Origin: Rhodohalobacter sp. 614A
GTDB lineage: Bacteria; Bacteroidota; Rhodothermia; Balneolales; Balneolaceae
Length of the DNA: 64,000 nt
Reading direction: 5' to 3'
Assembly: GCF_021462415.1 (NCBI RefSeq)
Contig: NZ_JAKEDS010000002.1
Location: 868,001-932,000, forward strand
Below the pieces are notes generated by a model. It was not told the origin of the DNA and searched no databases. It saw only the letters and a program-made list of their open reading frames with translations. A program made the translations under genes and the position numbers. Of this stretch, positions 45,431 to 55,327 are shown piece after piece. Each line of letters starts with the position of its first letter. The stretch's first letter is position 1.

Positions 45431-46327
45431 TTATTGATTTTTGAATTTTTCAGATAGAATAGCTTTGATATCGCTAACGTCAGCCAATTCAATTTCATTA
45501 TTCGCTTCCGCCTGAAGATAAAGATTTCGAATGTAAGCATTTGTTATTCTTCTGGATTTTTCCAGAGTCAGCCATTCCTGGATTTGAGGAATCAGCCACT
45601 CCAGTTCCGGGTATTCTCCTTCAGACTTAATATCCATCAACTGAACAAAATGATATTGTCCTTCATAAAAGTGAATGGGAGACCGCTCCGTAATTCCCAT
45701 GATACTTAAATATTCATTCAAAGCAGGAATATCAGCCGCAGCAAGAGATTCGGGCCAGTACATGGATGATTGCCTCAATTGCAGATCCGGATCTACGCTA
45801 TATTCTCTTACCACATCTTCCCACGGTACTCCATTCGCTATCTCGCGATTTGCGTTGTCGGCCTCCGTTCTTGTTCGGGTTGTAAGATGGCGAAATTGCA
45901 TATAGGTTTCATCGAGCATGAAGCGATCCTTGTTGGCCTGGTAATAATTTTGTGCTTCTTCGAGTGTAACGGCGAGTTCTTCTTCATTTTCCTGCAAAAT
46001 ATATTCTTTTAACTGAGCTTCCAGCACCTGGTCGTAGAAACGATCCATTTTCTCCCGAAACTGCTCTGTTTGGCTCACCCCCACACGTTCGGCATGTTGA
46101 AGAGAAACCTGTTTTCGAATCCACTGCTCGGCATAGGTTTGAATCGCACCAGCAGAATCCTCTTCAAATACAAATTCGGGAATCTCGTTCATTGCGTCCT
46201 CAAGATACAAATGCGTTCCATCTACGGATGCAATAACAGAATTGCTGGTAGATTGTGTTCTGCTCGTACAGCCGGCAGCAATCATTGAGATCAGTAAAGA
46301 AATGAAAAGAAGAGACGTGTTCTTCAT
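45431..46327 (-). CDS. Parvulin/SurA-related lipoprotein
   Basis: 298 residues. The lipobox is IAAGC (MKNTSLLFISLLISMIAAGC). The body has a SurA N-like helical region (QWIRKQVSLQHAERVGVSQTEQFREKMDRFYDQVLEAQLKEYI), an acidic helical insert, and a degenerate rotamase region (FRHLTTRTRTEADNANREI...YSVDPDL). The catalytic parvulin core looks reduced, so a chaperone role is more likely than strong isomerase activity. Its neighbours are two further parvulin genes, 3 bp and 16 bp away. Confidence 0.8.
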   Translation of the reverse strand: MKNTSLLFISLLISMIAAGCTSRTQSTSNSVIASVDGTHLYLEDAMNEIPEFVFEEDSAGAIQTYAEQWIRKQVSLQHAERVGVSQTEQFREKMDRFYDQVLEAQLKEYILQENEEELAVTLEEAQNYYQANKDRFMLDETYMQFRHLTTRTRTEADNANREIANGVPWEDVVREYSVDPDLQLRQSSMYWPESLAAADIPALNEYLSIMGITERSPIHFYEGQYHFVQLMDIKSEGEYPELEWLIPQIQEWLTLEKSRRITNAYIRNLYLQAEANNEIELADVSDIKAILSEKFKNQ

Positions 46328-46330
46328 CCG

Positions 46331-48208
46331 TTATTGGAGGTTGTCAGGATATGTTACCAGGTTATACCGCTCTTTAAGTTGGTTAAGAAAATTTTCTTCA
46401 TGGATTGATTGGTAATCAGAAAAAACTCTATCAAACGCTTCATCAAAAGATAGCATTCTTTCCGGATTTGTTTCATTCAATACATATATGAATTCCCTGT
46501 CATCAACGGTTAACGGTTCAGAAAATTCTCCAATGTCTAATTTTTCGAGCGTTGCGTAAGCAGGATTTTGGGGATGACTGGTAGAATCCTGATTTACAAC
46601 CACATTTTCCATATTCTCTGAAATGGAAGGGATATCCAATCCTTCGTTTAACTTTTGATGTACACTATTTATAAGACTGTCACTCGGCGCATAAATTTCT
46701 GTGTAAACAAATGTTTTCTCTTTCTTGTAATTACTTTTGTTGGATTCGTAATATGCCCTTAGTTCACTGCGATTTGCAGACTCGGGATTCCAGATATGAT
46801 TTTCATTTACTTCAAAAACAATCAGCCCGTTCAGGAAATGGTCCACTTCTTGTGCAAAGTCCGGGAAATATTGGCGCGTAACATCAACGAGATTTTTTTC
46901 GATGATCGAATTTCGATAAGAAGTCACGAGATCACCTGATTCCATAACCTCATCCACAGAAGCTTCTTGGTTTAACCACTCTTGAAAGTGATTATTCGTA
47001 TAACTTTTACCGTTGAAATGAATCAGTTCTTCATCCGAAGACGTTGTTTGTCCTGATAAATTGGTAAATCCGGATCGGTTAATTCTAAGGTCACTTTCAT
47101 TTGCGATACGTTCATAAACATCATCACGATCAGGGTCCAGTCTGCCAAGTTGCTCCAGCCGTTCCAAAACAAATTCCTCTTTCTGTTCCTCATTTTCAAA
47201 GGTTTGTACGGAGTCTATTTTCATGATGTGATATCCATAACTGGCTTCAAAGGGCTCGGAATAAGCACTGTCGGGATTTGTGCTCATTGCCGCTTCGATG
47301 AGTTGGGCTGGAAATCGTGTGCCGTAACCGACCCAACCTAAAAGTCCGTCCCGGTTTTTCGTGGAAGGATCTTCGGTATAAACCTGAAGAACATCGTTCC
47401 AGGATGAGTCTGATTCCAGAGCCTGAAAAGCCTGCTGAATCTTTAGTGAGCCGTCGGTTTCATCTGTTTTTCTTACAAAAATATGTTTCACCAATCTTTG
47501 GGGAGTTCTTGGACGAATATCCTGTAACATGATTACATGGTATCCAAACTGCGAACGGACAGGCATCGATATTTCTCCGGGTTCCAGGCTGTAAGCGGTG
47601 TCTTCAAACGGTTGGATAGTACTTCCAGCCGTAAACCAGGAAAGTTGGCCTCCCACAGAATTACCATTTTGTTTGGAAGAGTGCAACTCATTCATTTCTT
47701 CAGGCGAAGCGCCGTTTAGTAATGAATCCCGTACAGCGATGAGAGAATTATACACATCCGCGGTATCTTGCGGCAGAGCATCCTGTGGCAACTCTTTGAG
47801 GATGTGAAATGCTTTTATCTCATTCTTAAACCTATTCTTAAACGTTTCAACCCGTTCTTTTTTAATGTCATTCTCAATCCAATAGCGAATGGCGATATCG
47901 GAGGCATAATCATTAAATTCAGCCTGTACTGTTGAATCCTGATCATAACCCTGTTGATATCCTTCATAGAGCTTTAATCTGAAGTCAATATAAGTTGGGA
48001 AAAACTCACGGAGTTCAGAGCTGTCGGCCATTTCCGGATTTCTGTTTCTGTAGAAATTGGTTTTCAATTCATCCATTGTAACGGTCTGATCAGCAAATGT
48101 TGCGATAACCGATTCATTGATATCTTGATTTGAAAGCTCCTCAGAGCTCTTGCAAGAAGATACAATCAAAAGAAGAAGCCCTGTTATAAAAAGGAGATAA
48201 GTTCTCAT
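46331..48208 (-). CDS. PpiC-type peptidyl-prolyl isomerase lipoprotein
   Basis: 625 residues. The lipobox is VSSC (MRTYLLFITGLLLLIVSSC). An N-terminal SurA-like helical region is followed by two parvulin domains: FHILKELPQ...GGQLSWFTAGSTIQPFEDTAYSLEPGEISMPVRSQFGYHVIMLQ and KHIFVRKTDE...DGLLGWVGYGTRFPAQLIEAAMS...SYGYHIMKI. A third, more remote rotamase-like region lies near the C-terminus. It should work in outer-membrane protein biogenesis together with the next two genes. Confidence 0.88.
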   Translation of the reverse strand: MRTYLLFITGLLLLIVSSCKSSEELSNQDINESVIATFADQTVTMDELKTNFYRNRNPEMADSSELREFFPTYIDFRLKLYEGYQQGYDQDSTVQAEFNDYASDIAIRYWIENDIKKERVETFKNRFKNEIKAFHILKELPQDALPQDTADVYNSLIAVRDSLLNGASPEEMNELHSSKQNGNSVGGQLSWFTAGSTIQPFEDTAYSLEPGEISMPVRSQFGYHVIMLQDIRPRTPQRLVKHIFVRKTDETDGSLKIQQAFQALESDSSWNDVLQVYTEDPSTKNRDGLLGWVGYGTRFPAQLIEAAMSTNPDSAYSEPFEASYGYHIMKIDSVQTFENEEQKEEFVLERLEQLGRLDPDRDDVYERIANESDLRINRSGFTNLSGQTTSSDEELIHFNGKSYTNNHFQEWLNQEASVDEVMESGDLVTSYRNSIIEKNLVDVTRQYFPDFAQEVDHFLNGLIVFEVNENHIWNPESANRSELRAYYESNKSNYKKEKTFVYTEIYAPSDSLINSVHQKLNEGLDIPSISENMENVVVNQDSTSHPQNPAYATLEKLDIGEFSEPLTVDDREFIYVLNETNPERMLSFDEAFDRVFSDYQSIHEENFLNQLKERYNLVTYPDNLQ

Positions 48209-48237
48209 GTTCGGAATAGTACTTATAGAAGTGATCG

Positions 48238-49566
48238 TTAAAAAAGCATGCCGGCAATAGTAGCGGTCATGAGGTTGGCAAGAGTTCCTGCCAGCACAGC
48301 GAGCAGGCCGAAAGTAGCCAATTCTGATTTACGGCTGGGAGCCAAGCCGCCAATTCCCCCAATTTGAATGGCAATGGATGAAAAGTTGGCAAACCCGCAA
48401 AGAGCAAACGTGGCCATCGTAACTGTTTTTGGAGACAGAATATTTTGTTCAACCATATCGGCAAGCTGTAAATAGGCTACAAATTCATTCAATACAACTT
48501 TTGTCCCCAGCAAAGATCCCATATTGATCGCATCTGACCAGGGAACACCAACCAGAAATGCGATAGGAGCGATAACCCATCCAAGAAGGGTTTCAATTGT
48601 TAACTCAAAACCAAGCATCTGATTAAGGCCGACGAGGCTTCCTAGTTCACTTAAAAAATAATTGAACATAGCCAGTAATGCGATGAATGCCAATAACATA
48701 GCGCCTACATTTGCTGCCAGTTTTAACCCTGTTCCTGCGCCCGTTGCAGCCGCGTCAATTCCGTTGGCATCCGTTTTTTCAATACTCAGTTTAACATTTC
48801 CTTTTGTTGCCGGTTCTTTTGTTTCCGGGAAAAGTATTTTTGCAATGACAAGAGCGGCGGGGGCGGCCATGAGACTGGCTCCCAAAAGCTGTTCGGCAAA
48901 CATTAATCGGCCAACATCAAGTGAAACACCTTGTGCTGCGCTATAGGAATTTCCAAGCATCTGTACGTAAGCAGCCATAACTCCTCCTGCGATTGTTGCC
49001 ATGCCGCCTGTCATAATTGTGAGAAGCTCGGATTTTGTCATCTTCTCGATGTACGGTTTGATAACAAGAGGGGATTCTGTTTGGCCTACAAAGATATTGG
49101 CTACAACCGAAAGAGATTCCGCTCCGGATGTTCCCATCAGTTTCTGCATGCCGGATGACATCCAGCTTACTACTTTTTGCAGAATTCCATAATGATAAAG
49201 GATGGCGGTCAGAGAGGCGAAGAAAACGATAGTAGGGAGGACCTGGAATGCAAAAAAGTTCCCAAGGCTTCCTTCCATTCCCGGACTTTTCGCAAGATCT
49301 CCGAAAATAAATTCAGCTCCGGCAGTGGTGAAATCCAGTACAATCACAAAGAAACTGGAAACCCAACTGAAAAATGCTTTTGGCCAGCCCAAAGGTGACC
49401 AAAATTCAGCCATTACAGATCCTTTTAAAATAAATACCGCCAATACAAACTGAATACCTAAACCTGTACCCACGAGTTTCCAGTTGATGGCTTTTCGATT
49501 GTTACTAAATGCAACGGCGATACCAATAATCGCGGCCATTCCAATAGCGCCTCTTAGAATATCCAT
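48238..49566 (-). CDS. Concentrative nucleoside transporter (NupC/CNT family)
   Basis: 442 residues with about 10 hydrophobic segments. Typical CNT features are FFASLTAILYHYGILQKVV, the GQTESPLVIKPYIEKMTKSEL loop that binds nucleoside and sodium, TGGMATIAGGVMAAYV, and near the end GFANFSSIAIQIGGIGGLAPSRK. It takes up nucleosides with an ion gradient. It overlaps the stop of tdk by one base (TAATG), which fits a nucleoside salvage unit. Confidence 0.94.
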   Translation of the reverse strand: MDILRGAIGMAAIIGIAVAFSNNRKAINWKLVGTGLGIQFVLAVFILKGSVMAEFWSPLGWPKAFFSWVSSFFVIVLDFTTAGAEFIFGDLAKSPGMEGSLGNFFAFQVLPTIVFFASLTAILYHYGILQKVVSWMSSGMQKLMGTSGAESLSVVANIFVGQTESPLVIKPYIEKMTKSELLTIMTGGMATIAGGVMAAYVQMLGNSYSAAQGVSLDVGRLMFAEQLLGASLMAAPAALVIAKILFPETKEPATKGNVKLSIEKTDANGIDAAATGAGTGLKLAANVGAMLLAFIALLAMFNYFLSELGSLVGLNQMLGFELTIETLLGWVIAPIAFLVGVPWSDAINMGSLLGTKVVLNEFVAYLQLADMVEQNILSPKTVTMATFALCGFANFSSIAIQIGGIGGLAPSRKSELATFGLLAVLAGTLANLMTATIAGMLF

Positions 49567-50207
49567 TAGTCGTTTTCTTTGTTGGTTGAATCTAATTGAG
49601 TTTGAGTCAAAGGAGGGATGATCTTTCCGCGTTTTTGATCGGCCGGCGGACGAAAACAGTGCCGCGCTCTTGGTTCATAAGCATCTTTTTCACCCACAAG
49701 AACCTGGTCTTCATTTTCCACCACTCGCTGAGAGAAATTTGCCATCATTCCGCTTTCTGCGCAAATGGCATGAAGTTTCGTAACATATTCTGCAATCGCC
49801 AATAATTGAGGCATTGGCTCAAACGGTTTCCCTTCATAATCCATATCAAGTCCTGCGATAATAACCCGTTTGCCGTCATTTGCCAATGTGTTGGCAACTT
49901 CTACAATTCTGTTATCGAAAAACTGCGCTTCGTCAATACAAACTACTTTTGCAGAAGAAGTTAAAAGAATAATCTGGTCGGCCGTATCAACCGTTAATCC
50001 CGGCAGGGTGGTTTCGTTATGAGATACAACTTCCGATTCACTATAGCGGTTATCAAGAGCCGGTTTAACGATAATTACGCTTTGCCCGGCAATGTGAGCT
50101 CGTCTTGCCCTACGAATAAGTTCTTCTGTTTTTCCGCTAAACATCCCACCGCAAACAACTTCAATCCATCCTGCATGATTGGGGAGAAAAGACGGTTCAT
50201 TAATCAT
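49566..50207 (-). CDS. tdk: Thymidine kinase (type II)
   Basis: 213 residues. The P-loop GGMFSGKTEELIRRARRA, base-binding VVCIDEAQFFD and lasso region are present. The structural zinc site is incomplete: where the family has CxxC twice, this protein reads CAES and ARHC, so one Cys of each pair is lost. Activity may be kept, since the catalytic P-loop domain is intact. It is the first gene of the leftward tdk-nupC run and is divergent from the nuclease gene. Confidence 0.92.
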   Translation of the reverse strand: MINEPSFLPNHAGWIEVVCGGMFSGKTEELIRRARRAHIAGQSVIIVKPALDNRYSESEVVSHNETTLPGLTVDTADQIILLTSSAKVVCIDEAQFFDNRIVEVANTLANDGKRVIIAGLDMDYEGKPFEPMPQLLAIAEYVTKLHAICAESGMMANFSQRVVENEDQVLVGEKDAYEPRARHCFRPPADQKRGKIIPPLTQTQLDSTNKEND

Positions 50208-50371
50208 ATAAAAAAGCCTTCAAATTCTATAACAGGTTTGATGGATGGAATATATCCTGCTGGCATCAAAACAAAAAGAGAAGAATTTTATAAACTGTTT
50301 TTATGCTTTTTAGGATGGTTGCCGTACTTTGAATGCCGTTAGAAATGGTATTTTGCAACTGATCTCAGACT

Positions 50372-51598
50372 ATGACTCAAAAGCGTTCCTGTTCACAGGC
50401 TATTCTTCTGAAAAATGTTTTGTTGATCTGCATTTCTCTTTTCTGTGTTGAATCTGTTGCTGCCCAAATAGTTGATGCGTCCATTCGCGATATTCCGAAA
50501 GACAGTACATTTGATGTAGTCACCTGGAACATTGAATGGTTTGGCAGTGAAACCAATGGTCCAGAGGATATTGAACTGCAGATGAACAATGTGATTGAAG
50601 TGGTTAAAACCATGGATGCCGATCTTTATGCATTCCAGGAAATTGTTGATAAACTACTCTTTTTTGCACTGGATGACAGCCTGGAGAATTACAATGGTTT
50701 TTACGCCTCTTACGCTCAATCCCAAAAGACAGCCTATCTTTTTAAAACTTCCGTCATTGATTCTCTCGATTCCGGGTTACTGAAAGCTCAACAAAATGAA
50801 GACAACTGGGCTGGCGGAAGGTTTCCGCTTTTTTTCGAATTTGATGTAACTCTCGCCAATCAAACATTGCGTGTGTTTAGTTATAATCTTCATGCAAAAG
50901 CTTTCTCTGATCAGAATGCATACAATCAACGGAGGAATGCAGCCAATTCTCTGAAAGAATATCTGGATCGGTCGCGCTACAATGCGAGTGTAATTGTGCT
51001 TGGAGATTTTAATGATATGCTTACAACTTCTACCTTCGATGAAAGAGAATCTCCCTATTCAGTTTTTGTTGAAGATAATGATTATCTGAAGGTGACTCTG
51101 CCGCTGGAGGAACAGGGATTTGAGACATATCTTCCGGAAGAGTATAACAGCTTCATCGATCATATTATAGTGACCAACGTGTTGAAGAATATTCATATGC
51201 ACGGTGAACAGATGGTTGCTTCAACTGATTATATTGAGAATTTTGAATCAACAACTTCTGACCATGCCCCGGTTTGGACACGCTTCGATTTCACCAAAAA
51301 CTTTGAAGATCGTTATGAGGAACTTCCCGAAGAGTTCCTGGTTGGGCCAAATTATCCGAATCCGTTTAATCCATCTACGACCATACCATTTGAACTGAAT
51401 GAACTGGCCGAAGTAAGTGCTGCTGTTTATGATATCATGGGAAGGGAGATCGCCGTTCTTTCAAATGATCAGCCATTTAATGCAGGAGAACACACACTGA
51501 CATTTAATGCTGCCGGGCTGACAAGTGGAATTTATCTCTTCAGGCTGGAATTGAGTACGGGTCAGACACGAACTCAAAAAATGACTCTGATCAAATAA
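50372..51598 (+). CDS. Secreted endonuclease/exonuclease/phosphatase with T9SS type A sorting domain
   Basis: 408 residues. A signal peptide ends near VAAQ. The EEP-fold nuclease/phosphatase domain (about 45-310) shows VVTWNIEWFGS, FQEIVDK, VFSYNLHAKA, IVLGDFNDM and TTSDHAPVWTRF, so the catalytic N, E, D and H are all present. The last 85 residues form a type A C-terminal sorting domain (NYPNPFNPSTTIPFELNE, VYDIMGREIAVL, AGEHTLTFNAAGLTSGIYLFRL). It is therefore expected to leave the cell by type IX secretion and be anchored or released outside. Monocistronic. Confidence 0.9.
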   Translation: MTQKRSCSQAILLKNVLLICISLFCVESVAAQIVDASIRDIPKDSTFDVVTWNIEWFGSETNGPEDIELQMNNVIEVVKTMDADLYAFQEIVDKLLFFALDDSLENYNGFYASYAQSQKTAYLFKTSVIDSLDSGLLKAQQNEDNWAGGRFPLFFEFDVTLANQTLRVFSYNLHAKAFSDQNAYNQRRNAANSLKEYLDRSRYNASVIVLGDFNDMLTTSTFDERESPYSVFVEDNDYLKVTLPLEEQGFETYLPEEYNSFIDHIIVTNVLKNIHMHGEQMVASTDYIENFESTTSDHAPVWTRFDFTKNFEDRYEELPEEFLVGPNYPNPFNPSTTIPFELNELAEVSAAVYDIMGREIAVLSNDQPFNAGEHTLTFNAAGLTSGIYLFRLELSTGQTRTQKMTLIK

Positions 51599-51708
51599 TC
51601 CAAAAAAGCTGCTTCATATAATTCTTAGAATCTGACACATTCCTTATTACATTCTATATTTACTTTGTTATCTTAGGGATTTATGAATTTGTAACGTGAA
51701 GATCAGTA

Positions 51709-53160
51709 ATGCCTACAATTGACAATGAAAAATACGAGGCGGTTATAGGCCTCGAAGTTCATGCTCAACTTTTAACAGACAGTAAAGCTTTTGCGCCTGT
51801 TTCATCGGAATATGGTGGCGCTCCCAATACACAAGTAACACCGTTGTGCCTCGGGCATCCGGGAACTCTTCCTGTTTTGAACGAAAATCTTGTTCGTTAT
51901 ACGATCAGAATGGGGCTTGCCACTAATTGCAAAGTTGCTGAGAAATCGATCTTTGCCAGGAAAAATTATTTCTATCCCGATTTGCCGAAGGGTTATCAAA
52001 TTTCCCAGTATGAAACGCCTATCTGTTATGACGGCCACATTCAAATCGAGCTTGAAGATTATGATAAGACCATTGGCATTACCCGGATTCACATGGAGGA
52101 AGATGCCGGAAAATCGATTCACGATCAGGATCCATATCACACATTAATTGACCTGAACCGAGCCGGTACACCTTTGATTGAAATTGTATCCGAACCGGAT
52201 ATGCGAACACCGCGGGAAGCCTACGAATATCTCAAGAAAATCAAGCAGATTGTTCAATACCTGGAAGTGTGTGACGGAAATATGGAAGAGGGAAGTTTGC
52301 GCTGTGATGCGAACGTTTCCATTCGTCCGCGAGGGCAGAAAGAGTTTGGTACGCGAACGGAATTGAAGAATATGAACTCGTTCAGAAATGTGGAACGGGC
52401 ATTGATTTATGAAATTGAACGCCAGATTGATTTGGTTGAATCCGGCGGAGAAGTGATTCAGCAAACGCTTTTGTGGGATCCGAATAAATTGGAAACCCGC
52501 CAGATGCGATCGAAAGAGGAAGCCCACGATTACAGGTATTTCCCTGAGCCCGATCTTCCGCCAATTATTGTTACTTCCGATCTTCTGGATGAGGTGAAAA
52601 CTGAATTGCCGGAATTGCCGGATGTTCGTTTTGAACGGTTTATAAAGGAATTAGGACTGAATGCCGATGATGCGGAAATTCTTACAGAATCACGATATTT
52701 GGCGGATTATTTTGAAGAAGCCTTAGATATTCTTGATGATCCGAAAGCCATTGCCAATGTGATTCTTACGGAAGTTCTCAGAGTTTTGAATGAGAAAAGC
52801 ATTTCCATTCAGGAGTTTTCAATATCGCCGGAACAGCTTACCGAATTGATTCAGCTTAAAAAGGATGACAAGATCAATTCGTCAGCTATGCAAACTATTT
52901 TCAACGAAATGCTGGAAAGTGCCGATTCGCCATTGGATTTGGCTAAAAAATTAAATCTTATTCAGGTATCAGATACCGGTTTTTTGGAGCCGATTATTGA
53001 AGATGTAATCGAATCAAATCCTGAAGAAGTTCAGCGTTACAGGGAAGGTAAGAAAGCTTTGATCGGATTTTTCATCGGACAAGTGATGAAAGAATCGAAG
53101 GGCAAAGCAAATCCAAAACTGGTACGCGAACTAATTTCCAAGAAATTAGAATTGAATTAA
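51709..53160 (+). CDS. gatB: Asp-tRNA(Asn)/Glu-tRNA(Gln) amidotransferase subunit B
   Basis: 483 residues. It begins YEAVIGLEVHAQLLTDSKAF and contains CLGHPGTLPVLNE, FYPDLPKGYQISQYETPIC, HMEEDAGKSIHD, SEPDMRTPREAYEYLKK and GNMEEGSLRCDANVSIRP, with the C-terminal YqeY-like tail binding tRNA. GatB is the kinase subunit of GatCAB; gatA and gatC are not in the window. It leads a rightward run with the thioredoxin-fold lipoprotein, tpiA and purD. Confidence 0.96.
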   Translation: MPTIDNEKYEAVIGLEVHAQLLTDSKAFAPVSSEYGGAPNTQVTPLCLGHPGTLPVLNENLVRYTIRMGLATNCKVAEKSIFARKNYFYPDLPKGYQISQYETPICYDGHIQIELEDYDKTIGITRIHMEEDAGKSIHDQDPYHTLIDLNRAGTPLIEIVSEPDMRTPREAYEYLKKIKQIVQYLEVCDGNMEEGSLRCDANVSIRPRGQKEFGTRTELKNMNSFRNVERALIYEIERQIDLVESGGEVIQQTLLWDPNKLETRQMRSKEEAHDYRYFPEPDLPPIIVTSDLLDEVKTELPELPDVRFERFIKELGLNADDAEILTESRYLADYFEEALDILDDPKAIANVILTEVLRVLNEKSISIQEFSISPEQLTELIQLKKDDKINSSAMQTIFNEMLESADSPLDLAKKLNLIQVSDTGFLEPIIEDVIESNPEEVQRYREGKKALIGFFIGQVMKESKGKANPKLVRELISKKLELN

Positions 53161-53188
53161 TTTGAGGATACTCGCACCTTTAAGGTAC

Positions 53189-54550
53189 ATGAAAGCTCAA
53201 AGTTTATTTCTTTTTTTGCTGTTGCTAACAGTTGTTTCATGCTCGGGGGATGATGAAACGGACGAACATTCAGCGATTATCGAAGGACAGATTACTGTAG
53301 ATCCGGCACTCGATGAAACGAGAGATTACAGCGGGATTGAACTCATTTCAACCATTCGTTCATCTGTCAATGAAAGCGATACTCTTTTTCATGCCATAAC
53401 TGATTCGACCGGCAGCTTCTCCGGAATAGCGTCATTTTCAGAGAGGAATATTTATCCGCTGCTAATCACCAGAAATAACAATACGTTTGGGATCGTAAAT
53501 GTTGTTTTCGCTGAAAATGATACGATACGAATCACTGGACAATTGCCCAACATTAATGAGACGGTTGATGTCTCATCCCGCGAGAATGAAGTTATTGAGG
53601 TATTTCAGCGAATAGAAAGAAACTTTTCGCGGGTGGCTAGATTTATTAATGCCGGAATTATGTCCCCGGATAGTGCGGCACTTGAGGTCAATAAATGGAG
53701 CGATATTTATTGGGATATTTATGAGAAATATCCAGATACCTATGGCGCCAAGCTGGCCGGTGAAACATCGATTTCTATGCTAAGCGGACTTAACGATTCC
53801 CTGATGGTTAATCGGTCGGAAGAATTATTGCAGAACTATCATACCCTGATGCCTGTAACTAGGGAGACACTTCTTGAATATTATGCCGAAACAAGTGGTT
53901 TAGAACGTGCGCTTGCATTTATTGAAGATCTAAAAAGCCGTACAGATCAGGAGGATGATCTAATTGATCTTGAAATGGAACGAATTGAACTTCTGTATGA
54001 CAGTTCACAAACAGTGCAGGCAAACCAGGTTCTTGATCAGTTTAAAGAAACGTATGCCGAGCACGAAATGGTGATGCAATGGGCCGAGGATATAAGTTAC
54101 GACCTGGAATTTCTTGCCCCGGGTTCTCCTTTTCCCAACCTGAACTTTCAACTTGTGAATGGAGATTCCCTCCGTATTCAGGAATTGCAGGGAAATCCTT
54201 TTTTAATTGAGATTACAAGATTTGAAAATCCACTATATCAACAGCAGTTTAACAGAACGGTTGCCATTCACCAGATTTATAAAAACTTTGGGTTAGATAT
54301 AGTAACCGTTCCCTTAGCTACAACAGATGTAACCATGAATGCTTTCTTTGAAGAACGCCAACGTTTGTGGAAAGTAGTTCAACCCAACTCATTTAATGCG
54401 GACCAATTAATTGAACGTTTAAATTTAAACCGGGTCCCGACAAGATTTTTAGTCAACAGCGACGGTACCATTATCAGGAGATATGTAGCTGAAGAATATG
54501 ATGACATCGTTCGCGGACTACAACAAATAACAACTCAAACAGAAGAATAA
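53189..54550 (+). CDS. Thioredoxin-fold lipoprotein without catalytic cysteines
   Basis: 453 residues from ATG 53189 (MKAQSLFLFLLLLTVVSC), where the lipobox VVSC marks the mature N-terminus; the frame extends 9 codons upstream from a TTG. Residues about 28-120 look like a carboxypeptidase-regulatory/DUF4369-type beta domain. A helical region follows, and the C-terminus (about 325-450) is a TlpA-like thioredoxin fold (LAPGSPFPNLNFQLVNGDSLRI, NRVPTRFLVNSDGTIIRRYV). The CxxC site is absent (LIEITRFENPLY). The role is unknown. It lies 28 bp after gatB and 7 bp before tpiA. Confidence 0.78.
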   Translation: MKAQSLFLFLLLLTVVSCSGDDETDEHSAIIEGQITVDPALDETRDYSGIELISTIRSSVNESDTLFHAITDSTGSFSGIASFSERNIYPLLITRNNNTFGIVNVVFAENDTIRITGQLPNINETVDVSSRENEVIEVFQRIERNFSRVARFINAGIMSPDSAALEVNKWSDIYWDIYEKYPDTYGAKLAGETSISMLSGLNDSLMVNRSEELLQNYHTLMPVTRETLLEYYAETSGLERALAFIEDLKSRTDQEDDLIDLEMERIELLYDSSQTVQANQVLDQFKETYAEHEMVMQWAEDISYDLEFLAPGSPFPNLNFQLVNGDSLRIQELQGNPFLIEITRFENPLYQQQFNRTVAIHQIYKNFGLDIVTVPLATTDVTMNAFFEERQRLWKVVQPNSFNADQLIERLNLNRVPTRFLVNSDGTIIRRYVAEEYDDIVRGLQQITTQTEE

Positions 54551-54557
54551 GTAACAT

Positions 54558-55322
54558 ATGAGAACTTTATTAATAGCCGGAAACTGGAAAATGAATGCAG
54601 GCCCAACCGAAGCTAAAGAATTGGCTGAAAGCATGGTTGCTGCAAGAGAGGGTAAAGATGATTCACAAGATTTGTTGATTTGTCCACCGTTTATATCGAT
54701 ACCGGCAGTAGCTGAAGCATTTAGCGGTTCCAATTTTAAAGTTGGCGCACAAAATGTATCCACAGAGGATAACGGTGCTTATACCGGAGAAATCAGCACA
54801 TCCATGTTGAAGGACGCCGGATGTGAATACGTTATTGTAGGCCACTCCGAAAGAAGAGAATATTACCATGAAGATGATTCATTGGTAGCAGAAAAAGCTT
54901 TGAAAGTTTTAAAAGACGGACTGAAAGTCATCGTCTGTGTAGGTGAAAAACTTGAAGAAAGAAAAAGCGGAAACCATGAAAAAGTTGTAAAAAACCAGGT
55001 TGAAGCTGTCATCAAACAAGTGGATAAGAGCAATGCTGATAACTTTGTAATTGCTTACGAACCCGTCTGGGCAATTGGTACCGGCGAAACTGCCACCCCC
55101 GAGCAAGCACAGGAAATGCACGCGTTCATCCGCGGATTACTCTCTGAAGTATGGGGAGACGATGAAGCTGAAAAAATTCGTATTTTATACGGAGGCAGTA
55201 TGAAACCGGGCAATGCTGATGAGTTACTTTCCCAAAAAGACGTGGATGGCGGACTAATTGGCGGAGCCAGCCTGAAAGCAGACAGTTTCAGCGGAATTAT
55301 TGATATTGCTGAATCAATATAG
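54558..55322 (+). CDS. tpiA: Triosephosphate isomerase
   Basis: 254 residues. NWKMN, the catalytic His in IVGHSERREYYHEDD, the catalytic Glu in YEPVWAIGTGETATPEQA (with the loop 6), and LYGGSMKPGNADELL are all present. It interconverts DHAP and GAP in glycolysis. It lies 5 bp before purD. Confidence 0.97.
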   Translation: MRTLLIAGNWKMNAGPTEAKELAESMVAAREGKDDSQDLLICPPFISIPAVAEAFSGSNFKVGAQNVSTEDNGAYTGEISTSMLKDAGCEYVIVGHSERREYYHEDDSLVAEKALKVLKDGLKVIVCVGEKLEERKSGNHEKVVKNQVEAVIKQVDKSNADNFVIAYEPVWAIGTGETATPEQAQEMHAFIRGLLSEVWGDDEAEKIRILYGGSMKPGNADELLSQKDVDGGLIGGASLKADSFSGIIDIAESI

Positions 55323-55327
55323 ATTGA

